Below, piece after piece: positions 1 through 8,124 of a DNA stretch of 20,992 bases. Where the stretch lies: NCBI GenBank assembly GCA_001275005.1, contig JWZX01002749.1:1-20992 (forward strand), given 5' to 3'. How positions within the stretch are numbered: the stretch's first letter is position 1; every line of letters begins with the position of its first letter. The notes under the pieces were generated by a model. It ran no database searches and was not told where the DNA came from. It worked only from the letters and a program-made list of their open reading frames with translations. The position numbers and the translations under genes are program-made. This DNA is from Chrysochromulina tobinii (taxonomy: Eukaryota; Haptophyta; Prymnesiales; Chrysochromulinaceae).

Positions 1-152
1 CACGACTCGAATTACGACCCGATATGGTAATATGGGCGGTATATGCATGCATGCTCGGCCGGACCGAAAGGTCGGCTCGCCTGCGGGAGCCCTCATTCAC
101 ACCTAACTGAACACAACCACACCTGCGGTGAGCTTGAGGAGAAGTCGTCCAT
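1..152. other. Upstream region of the first gene
   Basis: No gene is supported here. An in-frame stop codon (TGA at 135-137) lies 18 bases before the ATG at 153, so the first reading frame cannot extend further upstream without a splice. There is a short inverted repeat around 55-75 (CGGCCGGACCGAAAGGTCGG), which could be part of a promoter or 5' leader. No TATA-like element was recognised with confidence. Confidence 0.4.
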
Positions 153-3100
153 ATGGAAACTCTTGCTGGCGGCGGCGTAGCACCTCGTGCTGCCGGCGGC
201 TATGATCCTCGCGCTGCCGGTGGCTCAGCACCTCGTGCCTCCTGCGGTGCACCGACCGCGAAGAAAGCACCGCCCGGCATGCATGCGGGGCGCTATGAGG
301 GCCTGAAGAAGAGCAAAGCTGCGGAATCGCGTCAAGAAGCGGCACGCCTAGAGGCCGAGCGAATCAAGGCCGAGGCGGCGTCGGCAGAAGCGGCACGCCT
401 GGAGGCCGAGAGGCGCGAGAAGGAGCGTCTCGCTGCCGAGAAGGCCGCGGCGATGGCGGCCAAGATCGCGTCTCGGCAGGCTGCTCTTGATGCTGCAGTC
501 AAACGGCCAACTCATGCAACGCAGCCGCGTCCGACCAGACCATCCGTCTCTGCAGAGCCTGCAGCCAAACCCTCCATTCACATTCACGACAGCACGGGAA
601 GAGCGCGCGCCTCCGCAGAGCCTGCGGCCAAACGTACCGTGGCGTTACCAAATAAAGACACGCTCGACTTTGGCATCCATGTCGTCGAGGGGTTCGCGTG
701 CACGGTCATGCTGCCTGAGGGCAAGAGCGTGGGCGACTCCCATTATCTTTCTGAGCTCTCGTCGCATAAGCATCCGAGGCTCGTCGAGTTCGTCATCGAA
801 GGGCCGCGCGATGCCGTCGACTGTCTGACAGAGGCAGTTTGGGAAGGGCAGGCAGTGCGGCTGGTTGGGCACATGTCGCCGGTCAATGCCGTGAGCCTCG
901 ATACTTTCGTCGAGCGAGGAGCCGCACTCTCGATGGGCATCCCCAAAAAGGCGGCGTTCTTCGCCTTCGTGTACCCGTGCCGCCTCCTTCACAACAGGCA
1001 GCGGAGATTGCTCGAGATCGTCGGCTCCCGGCTTGGTTCGGAGTGCCTGGTGAACACGCCGCCGTGGCTCGACCTGCTGAGTGCATCCGATGATTGCATG
1101 CTGATTGCCTCCCTCATCAGGTGAGCACGCCGCCGTGGCTCGACCTGCTGAGTGCATCCGATGATTGCATGCTGATTGCCTCCCTCATCAGGTGAACACG
1201 CCGCCGTGGCTCGACCTGCTCCTGACGGGCGGCTACGTCTACTTCGATAAGGCTGGCACGCTCCTGCGCGCGAACGCGCTCGGGCAGCTCAAGGCGAGAT
1301 CCGCAGGTACGCTCTCTCTCTGATTGCCCTTGATGAGCTCCCTCATCAGGCACGCTCTGATTGCCCTTGATGAGCTCCCTCATCAGGTACGCTCTCGCTC
1401 ATGGGCCCGTATACAGCCAACCGTCTCGCGGGTGAAGCACTGCGCGTGGCGGAGCGGCTGCAGCCGGTGACGCTCGACACGCTCGCGCACGCGGGGTTCG
1501 TCAAGTTCGGCTGGGTCTTCAAGAGCGAGTGCCCCGGTCAGACGGCGCTCTCGGAGGCCCACGAGCAGGGTGCCTTCGTGTACGCGCACAAGGACGGCTC
1601 GTACTACTTTTACCAGCTCAAGCTGCCGGGGGTGAGAAGGGCGCCCAAGCGTGCGCCTCGGCCAGAGCGCGACGAGCCGTCCGCGCATCGAGGTGAAGCT
1701 CGCTGGCGAGATGGGCCAGGCACTCGACCGCGCCATCCGGCAGGGAGCGGCCAACGCAGCCGACACGCTCGCGTACGCACGCGAGGCGCTGCGCCGTCGG
1801 CGGGAGGAGGAGGGCAAGATGCGTCACGACGTGCTCAAGATGACGCGTACCGAGGCAGATCACAATCTCTCCCTCGAGGATCGTCAGAAGCAGAAGCAGA
1901 ATCGCAAGCGCAAGCAATGGCAGTTGCGCTTGGTGCCCACGCTCCTCTCAGCACTCGTCACCTTGGGTCTGCTCTTCCTCGCGCAGGCCGCACACATTCC
2001 ACGACGACGACCCAGACGAGGTGCGCCGGTTCGCGCAGATCGGGAGCGTGCGCTTCTCGGGCTTCCGGCTGGTTGCCTCGTTCGTGTGGAGCGGACTTTT
2101 CACGTACCTCGTGTGGTAAGTCTTCTGCGTCTGCTCGATGGAAGGGCTGAGCAACACGCAGCGCCGGTGGCTGCGCCATGGGCTACTCTTCGTGCCGGTG
2201 CTCTCCGTAGGCACGGAGGCACTCGTGCTTTGGCTCGATGACTCCTCCATCGAGTCGCTCACGCTCGCTGCGATCTTGCCGCAGGCGGTGCTCTATCTCC
2301 TCCTCTTCATCGCCTTTCCAAGCGTGGTCTACTACTGGCGCATCCAGGCGGCGCGAAACTGGCTCAACAAGGTCTCAGAGAGGCAATTGCTGCGCACCTC
2401 GACCCGCAACTCGATCCACTCGAGCACATCCTCGGAGCCAGCGCCCGCTCGCGCGCGCAACTTGCCTCCTCCTCCTCCTCCTCCTCCTCCTCCTCCTGCC
2501 ACCGCCGTCCCCGCCGCTGTCCCCGCCGCCGTCCGCACCGCGACTGCTCCGAGGCGGCCGCAGATCCACGATGATCAACACGGCGCCACCCAACCACCGC
2601 CCAAGTTTAGCGCACGCACGCTGGCCTGCTACATGCGTCGGCATCACACCAAGTCGATCCCAGCGGCAGCGAGGCTTCCTAGGCCGCCGGCTCCACCCAG
2701 CCCTGCGAACAGCCCTCCGGACCCATCGTCGGAGAGCCCACTCAACTCTTTCGGCCGTTTCATGAGCGTCGCCGACTTTTTCTCGGTGTCGACGCCCGGC
2801 CAGGCCGCTTCAGTCTCGGTGTCGACGCCCGGCCCGGCCGCTTCAATCGAGGCGTCCGAGGAGCGTCACGCTGCCGCCACCGCGGCGCCGGGAGCGGCGT
2901 CGGACACACCGAAGGCCTCCGAGGCAGCCTCCGAGGCAGCCGCCCCGACGTCGTCGGTTGCCGATGTCGCCCGTCTCGTGACCGCTGTGCGCAGGGTGCA
3001 GGCGAGCTATCGACGGCTCTCGATCCAACGCAAGAGCGAGCGCGAGCTTGAGGAGCGCAAGCGGCGTCTGCTGCTCGTCTCCAAGCCGATCCTCCTCGCC

Positions 3101-4969
3101 TCGGCCGCCTATGTGCTCATCGAGCCGGTCATCGTGCACCTCGATGCGACGCCGCCGAGTGTGGCCGCGTGGAGTTGGCTGCTGCTGCTGCTGCCGGGCA
3201 GTCTTGGATCGTGGTACTCGACTACAGCGGCGGACAGGAGCGCCGGCACAAGCTCGGGCCTTTCCTTTTCGATCACGCATGCCATCTTCATATGCGCCGT
3301 GCTGCTACGCCTGCCCTACCGGTTCGCGCCGTACGCGGTCTATTTATGGGACGCCTTCGAAGCGCTCTTCGGTGCCGAGCACCGACTCTGGATTTCGCTC
3401 TGCGCCTCGGCCTCCTACTTTATCTCGCAAGTGCTCGTGCAGCAGTTGGCTCAGCGCGCGCTCTTTCTGGCCTCGCTGCTCAACTACGCGCCCCACCTGC
3501 TCTTCCCGCTGCACGTCTTCGATTTCGCGTGCTACTATGCCACCTTGGGGCTGCGCTCGTACGCGCAGCTGCGCTGGTCGTGGGTGCCCGTGACGCTCCT
3601 GCTCCAGGTCAACGTGGTGCTCAAGAACTCGGGCACCATGCATGCGGTCGTGGTCGGCATGTATCGGCTGATCTTCGAGGGCCAGTGGCGCGCTGGCCAA
3701 GGCAAGCACAGCGAGGACCCGTTGCTCAAGCTGCAGTTCCTCGCGCGCCTCGCAATCCAGTGCGACCTCGCGGACATCACCGCCATCCTCACCGTGCCCA
3801 CGGTCGTCTCGTACTTTGTCTGGCGCGACGAGTGGTTCTCGCTGCAAGGCACGGGCATCCTGCTGCTGCCGTGCGACTTGCCTACAGTCTGGCTGCACTT
3901 TGGCTTGCTGCTCGTGATCAAGCCCTTCTCCTTCATGATCGCGCGGCGCATCCTCGAAAGGAACATGTACGTTGCTCTCCTTGGCCGCTCGACCATCCAT
4001 GGCACCTCGACCATTGCCCAGGAGCTCGTCCAACAGCGTCGGGCCGCCGCCACCAAAACCTGCCAGAGGCAACGGAGCGGTCTTGGGTCTGACAGGCTCG
4101 CGCGCGCTCGGATACGACGGGTTGCGTCCGTCTTCAGGGGCGTCCCCACAGCGACCAAGGACAAGAATCGAGCCGATGGCTACTGGAGGAGCCGGCCGAA
4201 GCCGGTGTCAACCGCCGCCGCCGCCTCCGCCTCCGCCTCCGCCTCCGCCTCGCCGCCGCCATCACCTCCAGCCGTTGGCCACACGGCAGTCGCTGGCGGC
4301 AAGGCAACGATGGCCCTGCGGCCGCAGGCGGCGCAGAAGCCGCGCGCGCCTGTACAGTGTGGTGGAGCCGAGGCTGCTGGAATGGGCCACCTGAGTGTGC
4401 CTTCTCAGAGAGGGAGCTCCGACGTGGCTGCCACGTGGGACATCCCTGGCGCGGCCTCATGGGAGCATCGTGAGGTCAAGAGCACTGACGGCGCCATCGA
4501 CCCGAAGACGCTCACTGACTTCGTGGTGGGCAAGATGGAGGATCATTTGGGTGACCGCTTTGACGTCCACCGTCGCAAGCTGCTCCTCGAGGAGTTCGAT
4601 GTGGGCAACCTCGACTATGCCCACCTCTTCTACAAGACCATCCGGCGCTCGTACTTCTTCTTCGCATGCGCGACGCTCTTCGAGCTCTTCGCCGTCCTGC
4701 CTCGCCACGTGCGCGTGCCCCTTCCAGGAGCACTCGAGCAGCTCGTCATGGTCGGGGAACCGTCGATCAACGGCACGACAAGCACCCGCACGCACTGGGT
4801 CGAGCTGCCGCCATGGGCCGTGTGGGCTCGTCTTCCCACCTCGGTCACACTCGCCATCGACAACGACGCGCGATGGGCATGGGACCGGATGTCGGCCGGC
4901 AACGCAACGTATGCCGACAATTGTGCTAGCTACACTGTGCGGGGCGTCGCACTGACCCACTGGTTTTAA
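153..4969 (+). CDS. Large multi-pass membrane protein with coiled-coil N-terminus, multi-exon, family unknown
   Basis: I do not recognise the family. Supported exons are 153-1049, 1192-1306, 1387-1631 and 1693 onward, with the last long open stretch ending at 4969. The N-terminus has Gly/Ala/Pro/Arg repeats, then an Ala/Glu/Arg coiled coil (about residues 50-120) and a globular region of about 200 residues. A second basic coiled coil precedes a membrane segment (LVPTLLSALVTLGLLFLAQA). The last exon encodes about ten hydrophobic segments in two blocks, separated by a proline run (codons at 2467-2497) and Ser/Ala/Pro-rich loops. The C-terminal 170 residues are globular with one hydrophobic stretch. 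The frame changes between about 1923 and 2161, so one or two small introns or a sequence error lie there; one consistent model uses introns 1957-2020 and 2111-2161, giving about 1,470 residues. The start at 153 is supported by an upstream in-frame stop. It is probably a lineage-specific membrane protein; function unknown. Confidence 0.7.
1050..1191 (+). repeat. Intron made of two 71-bp tandem units carrying a copy of the downstream exon
   Basis: Units 1050-1120 and 1121-1191 differ at one base (GTGAAC against GTGAGC). The first 29 bases of each unit copy the start of the downstream exon (1192-1220). The remaining 42 bases contain TGATTGCATGCTGAT and end CTCCCTCATCAG. Removing all 142 bases (GT...AG, phase 0) joins SECL to VNTPPWLDLLLTGGYVYF in an open frame. 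Retention gives a stop codon at the second unit, and removing only one unit shifts the frame. Confidence 0.85.
1307..1386 (+). repeat. 80-bp intron of two related units with hairpin ends
   Basis: The intron starts GTACGC and ends CATCAG, splitting a glycine codon (G at 1306, GT at 1387-1388) and restoring the frame through TLSLMGPYTANR. It consists of a 43-bp unit (1307-1349) and a 37-bp unit (1350-1386). Both contain CTGATTGCCCTTGATGAG and both end CTCCCTCATCAG. The downstream exon begins with the same GTACGCTCT as the intron. Each unit can fold TGATGAG against CTCATCA around a four-base loop. The donor of the second unit is changed to GCACGC. Confidence 0.8.
1632..1692 (+). other. Ordinary 61-bp intron
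   Basis: GTGAGA...CGAG, phase 0, joins LKLPG to VKLAGEMGQALDRA and moves from one open frame to the next. It contains no copy of the repeated intron cores found elsewhere in the window. Confidence 0.7.
1923..2161 (+). other. Unresolved exon junctions in the membrane-protein gene
   Basis: The upstream frame reads to LLFLAQAAH, while the coding signal continues one base out of phase as TFHDDDPDEVRRFAQIG and then meets TAA at 2117-2119. In-frame splice options for the first break are 1923-1986, 1933-2020 and 1957-2020. Options for the second are 2111-2161 (51 bp) and 2116-2151 (36 bp, with a consensus GTAAGT donor). None is decisive from sequence alone, and a one-base sequence error at the first break is also possible. 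Confidence 0.5.
2464..2500 (+). repeat. (CCT)n microsatellite coding polyproline
   Basis: About eleven CCT codons in a row encode a proline run in a loop between the first and second hydrophobic blocks of the membrane protein. It is followed by imperfect CCGCC-rich repeats coding for Ala/Pro/Val. Confidence 0.9.
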
Positions 4970-5339
4970 CGGTTTACCACCGGTTGAGCCCAGCTACGGC
5001 GAAGACATCGTGCAGGGCCCAGGGGCTGTGCCTTCTTCCAACCGTTCTTGTTGACATATCTTCCTCCGTCGATCGTCCTGTAGGTTTACATTATGCGTAC
5101 ACTCGGAGTCCCCGAGTAGCGAGTTTTGTGCCCCTCAGGGGGCCTACAATTCACACTGAATTCACACTGTTACGGTTTTAGGGCGTTATCGGAGCTGCAT
5201 ATCGGAGCGGCGCGGGATGCGGGATGCGGGAGTCGGAGCGGCGCGGCATCACCGTTTGGCGGAAAACGCTCTGATCGACGCGGGCACGTCACATCTGGGC
5301 AGTGCATCGCACGACGCCCCGAACTCACCCTATCGAGCC
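4970..5339. other. Intergenic region between the membrane-protein gene and the FAD monooxygenase gene
   Basis: About 370 bases when the next start is placed at 5340. An imperfect short duplication (GGGATGCGGGA...GGAGTCGGAGCGGCGCGG) lies at about 5203-5245. The downstream reading frame is open from an ATG at 5217, so 5217-5339 may be 5' leader or 41 extra residues. No other gene was seen. Confidence 0.4.
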
Positions 5340-7799
5340 ATGAAGAAGGCCGCCACCTGGCGCGGCCGGGTGGCTGGTGCAGTCGCTCGAGATTTGGTTG
5401 CAGCAGCAGCAGCTGCGGCTGCTCGCACGCGTGCACGCGCTGACGGCAGCGAGAGCGGCGGCAGGCCGGAGACTAAGAAGCAACGCATGCAGGCCTCCGC
5501 GCGTGTTAAACAGCACGAGCGCGAGCCCAACGCGTGGGAGCGGGATATGGCTGCCCAAGCTGCTTTGGTCGCCGCGCGCCTCAAAGCACGGGCGGACGGC
5601 AGCGGCAGCGGCGGCGACGAGCATGCGAAGGCGTTGAGGAGGGACGCGCTCGAACGGCTGAGGCTGCAGCGGGAGGCCCTCGAGGCCGAGCGCATCGGCG
5701 GGCGTCGCGCCGCGCGCATCGCCATCGTCGGCGCGGGGCCGGCCGGCCTCTGGCTGGCTGTGCTGCTCGCACGCAAGCACGCGACGCTCACGCTGACCGG
5801 CAATGCGGTGAAGATTACGCGGAACAGCCACGCGCCACAGATTGACGTCTACGAGCGCCGTCTGCCCGCGGCCGAGGCAGGCGCCGCCGTTCGGAGCGCT
5901 GACGAGGCGAACAAGTATGATCACAGCAGCGACAACAGCGAGGCGACGAGTAAGGCACTGCACGGGAGCCGCAACATCATCCTCGCGATCACGCAGCAGA
6001 CGCAGGACCTGCTCAACCGACACCTGTGCGGCACGGCCTCCTCGCATAGCCATCACGCCTTCGCGCCCACCTCGCGCATCGGCGATATTGAACGGATCCT
6101 TGCCGCCGAGTTTGAACGGTACTGCGCTGCCGGTTTCGGCCAGCTCACCTACGGCGCCGTCGTGGGCGATCCGGACGAGTTCCACAGCGCGCGCCGCGGT
6201 GGCTACGACGTGGTCTTCGTCGCCTCGGGCAAGAAGGGCGTGCCTGACGAGTGGCGCATCGCGAGGGGCCTCGAGTCCATCGTTGAGGGCACGGCGGCAG
6301 CGATCCTTGTCCAGGTACGTTGATTGCATGCTGATGGCCTGCCTTGCATGCAAGTGCTCACCACAGCGCGGAGGACCTGCCTTGCATGCAAGTGCTCACC
6401 ACAGCGCGCTCGACTCGCCGCGATCCTCGTCCAGGTACGTTGATTGCATGCTGATGGCCTGCCTTGCATGCAAGTGCTCACCACAGCGCGGAGGACCTGC
6501 CTTGCATGCAAGTGCTCACCACAGCGCGCTCGACTCGCCGCGATCCTCGTCCAGTACTGGGGCGCCGCTACCGACCTCGGCCGTCTGATGGACGTCTTGG
6601 TCGGGTCGGCGAGCCGCACGATCGCGCCCGCGCGCGTCTACTTACGGCCCGGAGCCGATGCGGGCAGCGGCTGGGCGTGGCTGGTGGGCCTGCCTGAGCC
6701 GCTCACCGAGGCCGTCCGCCGCGGAGTGGAGCGCGCCCGACATGGCGACCGACCGCGTGGCGTCAGCGAGGCGCCGAGCCACTCCTCCTTGGCCCAGGCA
6801 CTCCAAGCTATGCTCGACATGGGGAGGGACGCCGCTGCCAACGGGAGCGTTGGCGGCAGGGATGCCTGTGGTGGTGGTGGCGGCGCCGGTGGCGCCGGCC
6901 AGCTCACCTACGGCGCCGAAGGTGAGGGCAGCACCGCGCCGTCGCGAGCGCCCTGGCCAAGCATGACGCCGCCCACCTTCGCCGGGGAAGTGGCTGCGCT
7001 CGAGGCGCTGCGTATGCTCGACACAACGCTCCGGGCGGCCGGTGCACGCGCAAGCTGGACGGAGGCGAGCTTTTGGCGCTCGTCGAGCGTCTTGCATGCG
7101 GCGGGCGCCGTGGCGGGCGCAGGCGCCGTGGAGGGCGCGGGCGCCGTGGAGGGCGCGGGCGCCGTGGAGGGCGCGGGCGCCGTGGAGGGCGCGGGCGCCG
7201 CGTTGGGCGCGAACGTGCCCGGTCCGACGCTGCTCGTGGGCGACACGTGCTGTGGGCGCCCCTTTTGGCTCGGCTCGACGCTCAACGGCCACTTCGCCGA
7301 CTTGGCGCATCTGACCAGCTCGACGAGCTGCTGGGATAGCTGGGATTGGGCCGCCGAGAGAGAGGCACCTTTCAAGCCGTGGCTCGATCGGATGCGGACG
7401 CTGCGCAAGTGCGGCAACACGCCGGCAGTCGCCGCCTTGCCCACCAGGATCCGACGTGAGCTCGCCAAGGCCCTGGAAGCAGGCAGGGCCGCGGCCGACG
7501 GAGCCAAGGCCTTGGAAGCAGGCAGGGCCGCGGCCGACGGAGCCAAGGCCTTGGAAGCAGGCAGGACCGCGGCCGACGGAGCCAAGGCCTTGGAAGCGGG
7601 CAGGGCCGCGGCCGACGGGACGGCGTCACCACGCACGACCACGAGTCCGAAGCCGTCGAGGCTGTTGGCGCCCCCGCATGCGCCCTCGGCGCCGCGGCCA
7701 ACGATAACCCTCACGACCGAGCTGGAGCTCGCGCCCGACGCGCGCGTTGGTGCGCCACGGGGCACCTCGCTGCCCAAACTGCTGACGCGCACTAAGTAG
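5340..7799 (+). CDS. FAD-dependent monooxygenase-like protein with Gly/Ala and EAGRAAADG repeats
   Basis: Two exons (5340-6314 and 6555-7799) give about 739 residues; an in-frame ATG at 5217 would add 41. After an Ala/Arg-rich N-terminus, the dinucleotide-binding motif IVGAGPAGLWLAVLLAR lies at about residues 129-145. SRNNIILAITQQT-type sequence follows (the protein reads GSRNIILAITQQTQDLLNRH), then YDVVFVASGKKG near residue 289, which occupies the place of the DG motif of class A flavin monooxygenases. The second exon has LLVGDTCCGRPFWLGS (GD at about 554-555), fitting the GD motif that contacts FAD ribose. The best guess is a PHBH/MICAL-like FAD hydroxylase; the substrate is unknown. A Gly/Ala/Val/Glu repeat sits just before the GD motif, and four 13-residue repeats (KALEAGRAAADGA) sit near the C-terminus. 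No targeting signal is obvious. Confidence 0.75.
6315..6554 (+). repeat. 240-bp intron of two identical 120-bp units, introner-like
   Basis: Units 6315-6434 and 6435-6554 are identical as read. Each starts GTACGTTGATTGCATGCTGAT, or 21 bases counting GTACGT plus the 15-base core, and ends GATCCTCGTCCAG, a near copy of the upstream exon end GATCCTTGTCCAG (6302-6314). Inside each unit a 33-base subrepeat occurs twice (6338-6370 and 6376-6408 in the first unit) and contains the perfect palindrome CTTGCATGCAAG. Removing 6315-6554 joins AAAILVQ to YWGAATDLGRL in phase 0. Retention puts an in-frame TGA three codons in, so splicing is required. Confidence 0.85.
7104..7211 (+). repeat. 18-bp coding minisatellite, six units
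   Basis: The unit GGCGCCGTGGAGGGCGCG is perfect four times (7122-7193), with one degenerate copy on each side. It encodes a GAVEGA repeat placed immediately before the GD motif of the FAD monooxygenase. Confidence 0.9.
7467..7622 (+). repeat. 39-bp coding minisatellite, four units
   Basis: Four nearly identical 39-base units (7467, 7506, 7545, 7584) encode KALEAGRAAADGA; the third has Thr for Ala. The unit size keeps the frame. It probably forms a short helical linker in the C-terminal tail. Confidence 0.9.
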
Positions 7800-8124
7800 A
7801 GCGGTGTGCTGTGTGCGTGTGCACACGATTTAGCAATAGAAAGAAGCAGCCCCCATGCCGGGCCTGGCCGGACCAGCGCGGCAGACGGCCTCGGCAGCAG
7901 CAGGCGAGGCGAGCAGCGCCGTGTCGACGCGACCGGCGGCGTCACGACGCCGCACGCGGCGCACGTCCGCGTCTCTCGATAATTTCCGTATCGTCCCGCA
8001 CGGCGCGTCGTTACTTGCCGGCGCGAACCGGACTTATTCGCCCCTCGCCTAACTAATCTCTAATGCGTGGGTCGTGAGCTGCAACCGCGCGGCCTGCAAA
8101 TGAGGCTGCCTAACGAGGTGGGAC
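7800..8124. other. Convergent intergenic region
   Basis: This lies between the end of the FAD monooxygenase (+) and the end of the DUF6625-like gene (-). A 65-codon frame (7855-8052, +) is open but is basic, low-complexity and lacks recognisable motifs. It is probably 3' untranslated sequence. Nothing else is supported. Confidence 0.4.

Noticed and set aside
3967-4021. Possible intron starting GTACGTTG and ending CCCAG inside the membrane-protein exon
   Set aside because: The length is 55 bases and removal would break a frame that is open on both sides. The similarity to the repeat introns is limited to the first eight bases.
3344-4072. 242-codon minus-strand frame opposite the membrane protein
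   Set aside because: The plus-strand product has ordered hydrophobic helices; the minus frame is His/Glu/Arg-rich without pattern.
5325-6353. 342-codon minus-strand frame opposite the FAD monooxygenase
   Set aside because: The plus strand contains dinucleotide-binding and GD motifs; the minus frame is a shadow made possible by high GC.
6315-6554. CRISPR-like array because of repeated units with a palindrome
   Set aside because: The units are directly joined without variable spacers, and the segment behaves as a spliced intron in a eukaryotic gene.
7855-8052. 65-codon open frame after the FAD monooxygenase
   Set aside because: It is basic and low-complexity, has no motif, and lies where 3' untranslated sequence is expected.
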